Origin: Verpa conica
Lineage: Eukaryota > Ascomycota > Pezizomycetes > Pezizales > Morchellaceae
DNA length: 64,000 bases
Direction of reading: 5' to 3'
NCBI GenBank assembly: GCA_033030425.1
Contig: JAUFSD010000002.1
Coordinates: forward strand, 3,038,001-3,102,000
This document shows, piece after piece, positions 36,301 through 47,565 of the stretch. Under the pieces are notes generated by a model. That model did not search any database. It was given only the letters and a program-made list of their open reading frames with translations, and was not told the DNA's origin. The position numbers were made by a program, and so were the translations under genes. Every line of letters begins with the position of its first letter. Position 1 is the stretch's first letter.

Positions 36301-38710
36301 AGCAGCAGCATAACGCCCTAGGTTCTTTTGATTATATTTTATTAGCCACAATCGGTTTGTTTACAATTATTCGCTGGCTAGGGTTTTGTGTAGAGCCCTG
36401 TTTTTATAGTACAAGTCTGACTTAGGGTGCTGTACAGCTTCCGGCAACAAAGATCGAGAAGTGTGAAATTCGAATTTAGGATTTCCATTGGCTTTTCAGT
36501 ATTGTGGCAAAGATTCTAGCAATTGTACTGGCTATTGGGCCCCTGCTCACTAACCCCGGTTTCTCGATCTTCGTTGCCGGAAGCTGTATTAAGAGTGAAA
36601 CTTTAGTAAGATTATTTATGAACAATTACGAATTTCTGGCCCAGTAACCATACTTGTGTAGCTAAACTTGAGAGTTTTGTATAATCAATCACTCGTTCTA
36701 CGTACTATTTAAGGTGTAAAATCACGCAAACCAATAACATGGCTATTGCAGCTTTACCCCGCGTACGCTTGTGCATGGGTTATAATTGGTATCTTCTAGA
36801 GGCTTATTAATCCAATTCTCAATGCTAATTAATAGGGTAAAGCGAGATCCGCTAGACTGAGCGATATCGCAATTTCTATGCCAATACATGATCCCATGGT
36901 CTACTGTTATAGAAATCATTGATGGGTATTAGTAGCATGTCCTTCCGAATCCTTGCATGGAACTAACTAGATGATATTCTAGATATAGATCTCTATGAAA
37001 AAAATATCGTGCGTTGAAGCTGTTTTGGTCTTGAAAACGCTTTTGATATCTGTGCCCGAAATATCTAAAGGTATAGATAAGTAGTCTGGCCCGTTCGGGC
37101 GGCGGTGTCTACGAGGGGAGACACCCCCCCAATAGGCAAGGCTGTTGGAGGGATGCCTTTTGTACGGGCAATAACATACAGATATTTCTGACTACCAAAA
37201 AGACCTAGAACAAAAAGCCTCTACAGATACAATAAGACATAGTGTAAAAGAGTAGGGAAAAAAATTAATATTTCTGGCCACCATTCCTGCTGCTTTGAAG
37301 TGTATCTATATTAATAGAGATATATCTTATTGCCTTACCCGTACGGGGGACATGAGCGTACCTCCAACGGGTAGGATGCTTAAGGGGACGTCCCTCCAAC
37401 GGGTCAGATCATATCTAACTCATGCTACTCTTCCCCTTTAATACTTGGGTGTAGGTATCTATATAGTTCTTGATCAGGAGAGATATTAAAAAAGGATATA
37501 TTTTATGAGAATGTTGTTTCTTCCTAAAAAGGAACTTGGGCGAGAAATAAGAATCACTGTGTGCTACCGGCGAACTTAATGAGTGAGGCAGTACTAGGCC
37601 AGTTCCTGGCCAGCGGGACGCCGCCCGGCACAGATAGACAACGCCGCGGGTTGGCATTCAAGGGTATATTACAGTCTGGGGCGTCGGGTAGCTTACCGGA
37701 GATCACTCAAACCCGGGAATGGCCTCCACACTAGAAGAATAGCCGCAATCATAGCCGCGCCGTTTTAGATCGAAGTAATGATAGATGCAGACCGAGTCTC
37801 GGCACTGATAGATAAGTCTTGGGTATTGCTACTTGCGACATATCGGGATACCGAGGAGATTTGCAATGTGCATGCATGATTGATCAACCCGGTCTTAGCT
37901 TGTTCTGGGTATTATAGTGGGGGATGCAGATAGTCAGAGATGTATTTAGATGATTATCAAGGTCGATGAAGTCAATGTGTGAAGCTGCATGTATATGTAG
38001 TATTGGATTCTCTCATTATCAATAAAGATGATCAATATGGTGGCACTCAGGTCGGAGTCTACACAGATTGAAGACTTCAGCCTTAAATCATATAAAGAGA
38101 AGCGAGACATATGAATAAGCCTTACGTAGAGACAGTCGAAACTCCGGCAAGTCAAGGTTTTCAGGGCCATCGTCTGTGCCACTTCAAATCCCTGAAGACC
38201 CTGGTCGCACAAAACTACTCAAATCGGACTCATTAGTATGCTTCTATAGGGCTACAGACCACATATTCTCTCAGATAAAACATAGAAGTATATTAGGTTT
38301 GTCCTTTGAGCTGTTAGTAATATTGTAGACTTACAAGATTCGGGGAGCTATGAAAGTCCACTTAGAATGTTATCATATCAGGACATGAGTAAGGCACAGG
38401 TCACCGGTACTGCGCCAAGACTTCACTTATAGCCTCCAACTCCGGACCCGGTGGCTTGCAAGCTGCGACGCCTCGCCTAGCCACCACCGAGTGACGTCTA
38501 GTACTATTTCAGAATGTAGCTAGGTGAGTGATAAATACTCTTTTCCCACTGGTATTTCTGTTTCTTCCATCCACTCACTACTCAATCACTAGTTAACCCC
38601 CCCACATTCTTTTAGCCCTTTCAAAACAGCAGCTGGGCTGCAATAAAAAAAAAAAGAGCCGGAATCTCTAAACGATTTTCTTTTGTCGTTTTAACTATAT
38701 TACATTCGTT
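33393..38710. other. Five-kilobase gene-free tract with one MITE
   Basis: No convincing coding region was found. The inverted-repeat element at 36433-36588 is the only definable mobile element. A short direct repeat, CCTCCAACGGGT, occurs twice near 37362-37403. Confidence 0.55.
36433..36588. mobile_element. MITE with 28-bp inverted repeats, TA-flanked
   Basis: The arms begin TA-CAGCTTCCGGCAAC at 36433 and end with the inverse at 36588. They match over 28 bp with one mismatch. The 156-bp element has no ORF. The TA dinucleotide at both ends and the CAG start again point to the Tc1/mariner group. Confidence 0.8.
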
Positions 38711-40474
38711 ATGACTAGAATTATGAAGTTCACATACTTTGCTGCCTCTTCTGCTATCTTCGCTGTAGCATCAGCTGCCGCCATCTATGATTACAAGAAG
38801 TATGTTCCCATGTCTCTTAATTTTGCTCCTTGATACTGACTAGAAAACTAGTCCTCCAGGTGCCGGGCCTGGCTTAACTGGACCTGATACAGCTTCCCCT
38901 GATTCTAAATCTGGAGGGTTTTCATCTGGAGGCTCAGCATACGCAGCCAGTGGTTCCTCTAGAGTTGTTCACAAAGTTTACGTCGGCTCCAACGGAGTCC
39001 TGTACTACGATCCTCAGGTCGTCATAGCCGAAGTTGGCGATACTATTGTGTTTGAATTTCGCGGAGGGAATCATACACTCACAGAGTCCTCATTCGCATC
39101 ACCATGTAAGAAAGTCGATGGTGGGGTGGACACCGAATTCACAGTCGCGAATCCTGAAAGGAGTGATCCGGGGCCAAAATTCACCCATGTTGTAAAGGAT
39201 ACTAAGCCACGGTGGTTTCATTGTCAGCAACATGGACATTGTGGAAAGGGAATGTTAGTTTTTCTCATTGAGAGCGTAGATGAAGTTTTGGATGCTTATA
39301 CTAATTTTTGCGGGGGGACATATATAGGCTTTTTGCTATAAACCCTACCGTAGATCAGACTTTCCAGGAGTTTAGACTTAGGGCAATTGAGCAGGGCAGT
39401 TCTTCTGGAGCTGGTTATTCTACAGGCCCTAGTGGCTCCCCTCCAGGAACTACTTCAGGTACTCCCCCAGGAGCCCCTCCAGGAGCGCCCCCGGGTGCTC
39501 CTCCGGCCGCTCCTCCGGCCGCTCCTCCGGCCGCTCCTCCGGGTGCTCCTCCGGGTGCTCCTCCAGGTGCTCCTCCAGGTGGCCCTTCAGGTAGTCCTAA
39601 AGGAGCTCCCCCAGGACCCCCAGACTCTACTACTGGTGCACCTCCAGGCGCCAAAGGCGACCCCACAGGAACCAAAGGCGACCCCACAGGAACCAAAGGC
39701 GACCCCACAGGAACCAAAGGTGATCCTACAGGCATGAAAGATGATCCTACAGGAGCCAAAGGCGATCCAACAGGCATGAAAGGTGATCCAACAGGCATGA
39801 AAGATGATCCTACAGGAGCCAAAGGCGACCCCACAGGAACAAAAGGCGATCCTACAGGAATGAAAGGCGATCCTACAGGCATGAAAGGCGACCCTACAGG
39901 CATGAAAGATGATCCCACAGGCACCAAAGGCGATCCCACAGGCATCAAAGGCGATCCCACAGGCATGAAGGATCCCACAGGCATGAAGGATCCCACGAGC
40001 ATGAAGGATCCCACAGGCATGAAGGATCCCACAGGAACCAAAGGTGGCCCCGAGACCGGCCCAGGATCTGGTCTACCAGGAACCACTGACACAGACCCCT
40101 CTGCCCCTGGTTCCGGTCCCAAGAAACCATATAACAAGGACCCAACGAATATGACAGGTGGACCTGACACCACCACCAACGACCCTACTGGCCCCGGCTC
40201 TAAGAAGCCTCATGACAAGGACCCTATGACAGGTGGCCCTGATCTTGGTACTGGTATGCCTCCTAAAATGGGTAGCTCAGGTACCGGTGACGACGGCTCT
40301 ATGCCCCCCAAAGCTCCACTAGGCACTACAAATGACCCTTCTTCACCAAAGCGCCCTAAATCCTCAGACGGTGACGCTACACAGCAATTCGGATTTGACC
40401 CGTCAAAGACACCAACTACAATGTATACTTCGACAAGGTCAGGGACTGGGGGACCACCGACTGATGGCTACTAA
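38711..40474 (+). CDS. Secreted cupredoxin (plastocyanin-like) with long heptad-repeat tail
   Basis: Three exons (38711-38799, 38852-39253, 39328-40474) encode about 545 aa; an in-frame ATG at 38723 is an alternative start. A signal peptide ([19 protein letters not shown]) precedes a Gly/Ser/Pro-rich segment and a blue-copper domain at residues about 75-185. Its putative ligands are His104 (GGNHTL), Cys154, His159 and Met164 in [13 protein letters not shown], with normal C+5/C+10 spacing. Splicing rebuilds [16 protein letters not shown], a common ending of fungal plastocyanin-like domains. Residues about 210-270 are Pro-Pro-Gly-Ala repeats. Residues about 272-400 are 19 tandem KGDPTG(T/M/A)-type units (15 heptads, 4 hexads), and the rest is Pro/Gly/Asp/Thr-rich. 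No hydrophobic GPI signal ends the protein. It is probably cell-wall or extracellular, and electron transfer is possible but unproven. Confidence 0.85.
39650..40036 (+). repeat. 21-bp coding minisatellite (KGDPTGx units)
   Basis: Fifteen 21-bp units followed by four 18-bp units are in frame within the cupredoxin gene. Neighbouring units are nearly identical at DNA level (for example repeated ATGAAGGATCCCACAGGC), indicating recent slippage or unequal exchange and a likely length polymorphism. Confidence 0.9.
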
Positions 40475-41907
40475 GTGGTGATATTGTTAGTGATCGTTAT
40501 ATTAGGCTATGGATATGGTAATACGTTCGTAGATAGCGTACTTGAAACTAGGGTTAGGGATTGGCTAGTGATTCTTTTGGAGGGTTCTATTGTTTTTTTT
40601 TGCGTATTTTAGGGTTGCGTTTATCATCTTACACAGGAGTTATTTTTGTTTTTATTTTTTTTTTCATAAAATTCATGGTGCTTGAATATAGAAGGATGTG
40701 AAACACATTGCTTTATTACATATACAAGTCTAGGTTCGGTGCGTTTTTGGGCGTAAGAATATATAGAAACCATCCCAATATCATCCTACCGTCTTTGCGT
40801 TTACCGGTACAAGGCAATTGCGGCACGGACCGGTGATCGGGTGGTGTTACGAGGGTTAGGCTTGTCTGCCTCGTTAGTTGCTACCGGACATTTATCCGAC
40901 AAGGAGTCATTAGCCTTGGTCCCTCCGGTGTTTGCAATAGGTATAGGTGGGAATGAGCCTAGCATTACTCGTCTTCTAAAATCCATAGAGGGTTTCCTAC
41001 GACGTACAAAGGTACTATCATTAGCAGCGCGTAACGCCTCTACACCTAGCCAGAAAAATCTCATTGAAAACCAATATTAGATATATAGAGATATTTGCAA
41101 ATAGTTAGTAAGTAGGTGGTGTATTCTGATGCTTACTATGATAGATTATGGGGATTAAATCTATAAAGTGATTTTGTTAACTATAGGGTTAGGGGTTCTA
41201 ATTTCTAGCGGAATAAATGAATCATAAGTATATATAAAGATTATATATTTAGTACTCGTAGTCGTCAAATTTTTCTGGAATATGGTAATGCGGAGAGTGA
41301 CATGCCTATCTTACCAGCTCACATTGCATTATGAACTTGTGTCATTGGTTAGTAGTCCTTTATCCTGTATACTGTGTTTTTGGTGGATCTCAGTGAGCGA
41401 CATGGCGTTCCCAGTCACCCAACTCCGTAAAAACTTGATGATTATGACCGAGAAACGTGAGATATGAGATTCAGGGGTTTTATTCGTTCTTTAGGTTTTT
41501 GGTGAATATTCTTGCACTCGTAATTTCATGAGGTTACGAGCAGGATTGGCTATAAGAACCTGACCTCCCTTGCCGACGCTGTATACCGTACAAAGTCGTA
41601 GACTTAGCGTAGCTCTATATGCTATGCAATAGCAGGCCAGTCTGGAAACGTCATGAGATTACGAGTATATAAAGATAGTCTATTTAGGAAGCTTCCTTCA
41701 ACAAAATACGCTCGCAAGCCGTGTCCTCCACTTAAAATATCCCCATATTTACCTATATATATATATGCCCCCTAGCTGCCTCCTCCCTCGACTCCTCTAG
41801 TGATAGTTGTTCTAGCATGGCTTTGACAATAGCATATATACCCGTCTAGTTATCGGCGTTTTAGTTTCCACTAGTATTTATGATATTCTTTTAGTATTGA
41901 GGTTAAC
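40475..41907. other. Intergenic with one MITE
   Basis: No gene was recognised. The right half holds the inverted-repeat element at 41516-41666. A copy of its terminal motif, TACTCGTAGT, occurs at about 41254. Confidence 0.55.
41516..41666. mobile_element. Short MITE with ACTCGTAAT ends
   Basis: The terminal 16-mers, ACTCGTAATTTCATGA at 41516 and its inverse ending at 41666, differ at one base. The 151-bp interior has no ORF. The end motif resembles that of the element at 46549-46818, suggesting one family. The true left border could instead be TACTCGTAGT at about 41254. Confidence 0.6.
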
Positions 41908-43553
41908 TTACTCCGATAGCGAAGGTCTTTGAGGCCCTAAGATAGTTTGCTCATCTTGTCCAGCTTCCATGTTCCTAATCTTAGCTAAAGTGGAACTCCT
42001 AACATAGGATAAATTCGTAAGATTTTTACAGTGAACCGGCTCTTTGGATAGTCCTATATTGATATATGAGTACATAGCTAAATAGAGGGGAGCTTTGAGT
42101 ATATTGGGGGCTAAACCTGCGTCCCATTCTGCCCAGTTTTTCGCGATCCGCTCTGAACATTCCTCAGCCATTTCGGATAGCACGGAAGAAACTTTTATGA
42201 ATCCGCTGTCATTTGCCCCGTCGAATTTGACTAGTGTTTTGTGGTTTTTGCTTAAATGATAAACCTCAGCGTCAGGTGTCCCTGGGATTATTGCACACGC
42301 TGCAGGAACAACCACCTAATCCAGTCAGCAAATATAAACCCTTGGATTATATATAATGTAATAAGTGTAATATAATGAGAAGGAATTTGTTACTTTATTA
42401 ACTCCAAAACCTGTAGGAGTTCCATACTTCTCGCAAAAGAACTTATTATCAAAGTCCCTACTAATTTGTGCATAAGCAGAGACTTGCTCCCGTAATATTT
42501 CCGAGTCGCGCTCAAGGTGTTGAAAGACTTTTGTATTAATATTCTGCCCAAAAAATATAGTATTAAGTAGTTTTTTTTTCGAGTTGATGTTATCTACCCC
42601 AAGGTGGGGTGTTCCAAAGAAAAGGATTCCACTCGTTGAGAGTTTTATGTCTTTGAGCTTCTCAAGGTTTCCCCTCCGAACCGAGTCAGATTTAATCAGG
42701 GCCTGAGAAAAGAGCGTTAGGAAAAATTGACTGGTTACTCGGGGACCACATGACATACATTCTTAACTAGCACACCACCGGAGCTGTGTGCTAAAAATAT
42801 TATTGGACGTCCAACACTCTGCAGAGTTAAGTCAAAGAAATTATTTAGACAACTAGATTATCTAAGCTTGGGGGCGGGGTTAAATCACCACGTACCTTAG
42901 TGCGTCTCCTACATATGGAAAGATCCACGAGAAGCTCTTCACCCAATTCATAGAGAAATTGATTGGTTATATCCCCGTGGCTATTATGTGTCTTTCCATC
43001 ATAGCCGTACGAAAGTATTTGAGCATTTGGGATTATACTCGGAAGTAGATCCCCGAGCCAAAAGGTTCCGTTCGTGGCCTTCCAGCTGCCCTCTCTATGG
43101 CCGTCGAGGCCATGAACAGCTACAATACTGAGTTGACATAACATTAGCATGTATGGTCCGGATATTTTATGAGTAGGGGATACAACTCTATGACTGGGTC
43201 TATTCCTTTGGCGATAACGCTTAATCCATATTCATCTAGTGGCTTTCCTAATGATTTTCCAGAGTTCTAAATATATAAGCACACCATGACACAGGATAAG
43301 AGCTCATATCGTTCTGACTTACCCATGGTATAAGGTCAGTTAGCTCTGCACTTCGGTTCCGGGGATCACTGAGAAATTTTCTCTGCATCTATCGTATCAG
43401 CAAATTCTGTAGGCGATTTCTATGGCCATTGAATAGCGCGCCGGCAACCATTAAGTCTATATACATAGCAGCGGGCCAGACCTTACTTACGCTAGTAGTG
43501 ATAGAACGCCTCTGATTAAAAAGCGTACCTATTTTTTGGCGTATTGCAATCAT
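41908..43553 (-). CDS. Stand-alone SesB-like serine esterase (alpha/beta hydrolase), possibly a truncated NLR
   Basis: Seven exons (43491-43553, 43323-43388, 43187-43266, 42896-43127, 42759-42818, 42394-42702, 41908-42315) give about 405 aa. The alpha/beta-hydrolase core shows DIVAVHGLDGHREGSW, FWLGDLLP, ILSYGYDG, nucleophile elbow FLAHSSGGVLVKN, STSGILFFGTPHLGV, and the late His region HLSKNHKTLVKFDG. This is the SesB/DUF676-type domain found at the N-terminus of many fungal NACHT/NB-ARC receptors. Here a stop follows at 41908 with no nucleotide-binding domain after it, and a MITE lies just downstream. A GTAAGT overlaps the stop codon, so a further exon cannot be excluded. The first exon (MIAIRQKIGTLFNQRRS) is less certain; the start could be 43388. 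The role as an immune-type lipase effector is family inference. Confidence 0.75.
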
Positions 43554-44429
43554 GATGTTTGTTCTTTGTAGAGACTAAAGGTTGAAAGGCTGATATCTGT
43601 AGTACCTAGACTCACTAGGAGATTTCTCGACTTTAATAGGCGTAGGGGATATGAGGCTATCTTACAGCCGCACGAGAGAGACACATCTTTTTTTCTTTCT
43701 TTTCTCCCCATATACTAATGTAATTAATGAGAAAAAAAAAAGAAAAAAAAACTCCATATACATACTAAATGCAGCCTTTCGGCTATGGTAGCCCTCCGCT
43801 CCAGCCTTTAAGCTAACAAATAACTAACATTACACCACTCTTAACATAACCTCTCGTGCCTCCTACATACAGTGTAAACTCCACATCTGACCCGTCTCCT
43901 CCCCCCGGCTCCTCACCCGCCCTTCATCATCATCATACTCACTACAATCTCCATCCTCGTCATGATTTCTCGCCCTCTTAAGCTCACCCTCCCACAAACC
44001 ACAGCCTTGTTTCTTTTCGACCCCCTCTCTTGCACTTTGGCTCGCACTCACACTCTCCAATCGCACACCTCGGTCTCATCCACACCTCTTGTCTTTAATC
44101 TCATCCCCTAAGAGACACATCTCGGCTAAGGAGGAATTACGTCTCAAGAAATTCTCCCATCTTACTATCCATACATACATACATATAATATAACGCCGTC
44201 TAATAAATGCTTTCCCGGGGTATCGGTTCGTTCGGCCTGGGTTAAAGCACGGCTCGGAAGCTTAGTCTCGTATGCATAGTATCGGAGCCCATGTAATTAT
44301 TGAGGAAAAAGAGAACAAAAAAAGTATGTAAATAAGGCAAGTCTTTTAGAGAGTGTGACATACAGTCGCTAGCTTATAGGCAGATATGTTCGTAATGCGG
44401 TTTCAGATGATCATGAGCTAGATCGACAG

Positions 44430-44486
44430 GGTACCATAATTAAACCTCAGGGTTGCATGTACTTAAATCCATTCATTCATTCATTC
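44430..44486 (+). mobile_element. 57-bp retrotransposon tail insertion with 15-bp target duplication
   Basis: The insert ends in ATGTACTTAAATCC plus (ATTC)4. It is bracketed by GAGCTAGATCGACAG (44415-44429) and GAGCTAGGTCGACAG (44487-44501), a 15-bp target-site duplication with one difference. It is an extreme 5'-truncated copy of the (ATTC)n-tailed family. Confidence 0.8.
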
Positions 44487-46172
44487 GAGCTAGGTCGACA
44501 GTACACGTTTCCTACGCTAGCTAGGGAATTAAAACCTAAATTTATAAAATCCACCATATTAATTCAAAGAATCATGGAGTGAAAACCCGATATAGGCAAT
44601 TAAAGGAAAATATAAAGCTTAACTGTTAGGTATTTTAAATTTTAAACTCTTTTTAGAAATTTATTGTAAGGTTTCATCTTCTTTGGTAATTGTTTTTTAA
44701 AATTATCTAATTAACTATCAATTATTCCGTCAAGACCAATTTCTACCCCACCTAAAGGGCATGTAAATTAGCACCATTCAGTAAACTCAAAAATTTACTA
44801 AAAAATAACTATATGTACAATCAAAGAATCTCTAATTATATACTGTTATAAAAACTTAGTATGGCAAAGTTTTGCTCGAAATGTACTTAGGTGTTCATTA
44901 ATACCTCGGAATGAGGCTATATATATAACCACGTAACTTCACTAAAAAAAACGGTAACTCCAGACCAGCGACACAGCAGAATGATACCTACTGTAACAAT
45001 CCCATTCAATTTTCTACCCCTGTACAGCTTCCCCCCTTATGTGGTTGTTGTAACCTTGGATCGCGCGAGATCGAGATTAATATAATATCAGGGCAATCAG
45101 AAACCCCATGCATCACGAACATGTATATCTGCCTAGTGACGTACTCGTAGTAGGTATTAAGTACCCGAAAATGCAAGTTTCATATAGGGAATCTTCATTG
45201 GATATGGAGGGTTTTCTGTGGAAAATATACCTGTATATTGACAAAGGTCCTTACCTGCATTTCCGGGTACTATATGCCTGCTGCGAGTACGTACATGTAC
45301 TTATACTCAACCCCTGCTATATGCGCGGGCAGGTCGATTATACAGTATGTACCATGGTTATTTATGAAATCCGACCCGCGTTTTGCACGGTTGTCAGCAC
45401 AAAAATAATGAGGAGATAGTTTTACTCTGTATCAGTACATGTATCCTGTCCTAGTGCTAGGAACATGTATGACTCTCAATCGTTTCAGCGCCTGTTAACA
45501 CACACCTACCCCGCAGTTTCGTAATACCTATTCCATCTTTGAAAAATTCTGGTAGAGGCTGAATGATCTCAAACTTGATTAGAACAAAAGTCCCCGAGAT
45601 CGTGATCCAAGATTTTTTTTACCCCTTCCGGCCGTTTGCCTCATTAAAGTTTGTTTTTATTATAGCTACTCTGGGTAGATCGGGAGATGGGTTCTTCGGT
45701 AAGTCACGTCACTCTATCCCGAAAGCTGGTTAATAATCATTAAATGAGACAATTTCCGTTCTTGCTAGCCTTAGCGATGCATACATTTACTAAAATCACT
45801 ACCTTGAGTTCATTCTTGGGCTAGCCTCTACACGTAGCTTTTTGCAGAGGTGCTATGACCCATAAGGTTGCATAGACCTCTGACTTTGCTTCGTCTTAGA
45901 GATTACTAAGTTAGCCTCAGGCTCATAGACATATGATCTAGGTGCTATCGAGTCCCCATTATCTAGTTGAAAATTTGATCTTTGGATCAACTTTGGTACA
46001 TACCTTATCACCTACTTTTCTACTGCTAGAGTCTGTAATATATATATTAACTCAATGCTATTGACATCCGCCTACATGGAGTGGAGATACCTACGTACCT
46101 TACCCGGTTCCCGAAGCCGATCAATACCTCAACACAGGGCCCCGATCTCTTAGCCCATACTTTACGTATGGG

Positions 46173-46412
46173 ACCGCATTAACTGGGGAGAACGAAAATT
46201 GCACTTGAAGGTCCAAAGAAAGTGCGGCTGGAAGATCCCACTAGGAGTAGCTTAGTATCTGCAGTTTTCACCACTTGATACACATTTTACTCGGTTTTCT
46301 TTGCTATATTGGGGATAGTGGCTGCCTTTTTATGATAAAATATTTGGGCTTGTTTCGCCACTTCTTATTTCAACCACTAAGTGCAATTTTCGATCTCCCC
46401 AGTTAATGCGGT
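46173..46412. mobile_element. MITE with 34-bp inverted repeats
   Basis: The arms 46173-46206 and 46379-46412 start ACCGCATTAACTGGGGAGA and are inverted repeats over 34 bp with one mismatch. The 240-bp element has no ORF. Its terminal sequence differs from the other MITEs here, so it is a separate family. Confidence 0.85.
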
Positions 46413-46548
46413 ATATTTTACCTAAATCTCTATGGGTAAATTTGTCATGTGCACTAGTCACACGCACAGCATATGACTCTACTCATGAACCGATGACGTC
46501 TGTAGATCAACGAGCCGCTATTGCATGTGGTGCGGGTTGATCAGAGTG

Positions 46549-46818
46549 CTCGTAGTCTCATATTGTTTTCGGAGCCAGGCGCTCGGGACCGCCACCTCAG
46601 TGAGGATGTACTCGCTACCACAGCTCGAGTGAACAGTGATTTTCTTTCCTATCACGGTGCTAGATGTTACTCAACTACTATTTTCATAGACTCCCTAAAG
46701 AAGGTCAAGGGCGAATATAGGTAGTAAGGTAGAGATATGGCCAATACTTTGTTGGCCTCGCCCCCCTGGTCGGTGGCTGCCCCGTAGCCTGGCACCGAAA
46801 ACACTATGAGACTACGAG
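46549..46818. mobile_element. MITE with 32-bp inverted repeats (CTCGTAGTCTCATA ends)
   Basis: The arms 46549-46580 and 46787-46818 match over 32 bp with two mismatches. The interior 206 bp has no ORF. It is related by its end motif to the element at 41516-41666. Confidence 0.85.
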
Positions 46819-47565
46819 TACCTCTACTCACAAATTATTCCTCCTACAATAATCTTATCTCTAGATCGAGGCTGTATGACTGTCCTCGTGCAAGCGTACA
46901 TATATGACGATAAGGCATAAAAGACATCAGCTAGGCTATAATTACCTCTAATGCAAGTCTTGAGTATGGGTTCTTTATTGGAGGTAATTGCCTTTAGCGA
47001 GTATCGACCCGACTGGTTGGGTTTCAAGTTTCAGCTCATGGTTTAAACTCGCCGGTAGATGTAGCCAAGTAGGGCTTCAAATGGGCAAACCCGGGCACAA
47101 AATAAATGAGCCCGGCCCAACTTATATTATAAGAGCCTAGGCAAGCCCAAGTAGCCCAAGTAAGTACTAATATTCCTCTTGCTACCCTACAGCCCCTAGG
47201 GACCTCCCCAAAATCGGTATCCTTTAGTCCTACCTTCGAAACAAGTCCCTTCTAATGATTTCTAAGGTGAGTCCAATTAAACATTTGGCGCGGGCTGTAG
47301 CTAAGGGATCGGCTATGCATATGTTGTGGTACCTACTAGTGGTTAGGGTTGTGAGACAAGCCTTAACCAATGAGGTATCTTATATATGCATTTCATGCAC
47401 CCTGATTAGTCCACATACAGTCATCAGAACACTACGAGCCTCATAGTGTAGGCGATTTAGAATATCACCCCCTTTCACCCAAGACTTTTAGTCCATACTC
47501 CCCTGTTTTCATGAAACCCCCGACTAATAGCTGTGATTAACTGGGAACGTGCGGCTGAAGGAAAC

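Larger units (their letters stand above)
43554..47565. other. Gene-free, transposon-rich tract
   Basis: Four kilobases without a credible gene. It contains a CT-rich zone (43860-44110), a 57-bp retrotransposon mini-insertion (44430-44486) and two MITEs (46173-46412, 46549-46818). The last few hundred bases are the esterase promoter. Confidence 0.6.

Noticed and set aside
39415..40179. 254-residue antisense frame of VPVG-type repeats opposite the cupredoxin tail
   Set aside because: A mirror of the in-frame minisatellite on the coding strand; repeats open several frames at once.
43686..43752. Inverted T-rich/A-rich arms upstream of the esterase gene
   Set aside because: Low-complexity homopolymer runs pair trivially; no distinct terminal sequence or target duplication.
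45108..45419. 103-residue plus-strand frame beginning MHHEHVY
   Set aside because: No family resemblance or secretion signal; it lies in transposon-rich DNA.
47533..47565. Upstream GTG-initiated extension of the membrane esterase
   Set aside because: Nuclear fungal genes start at ATG; the first in-frame ATG is 47566.
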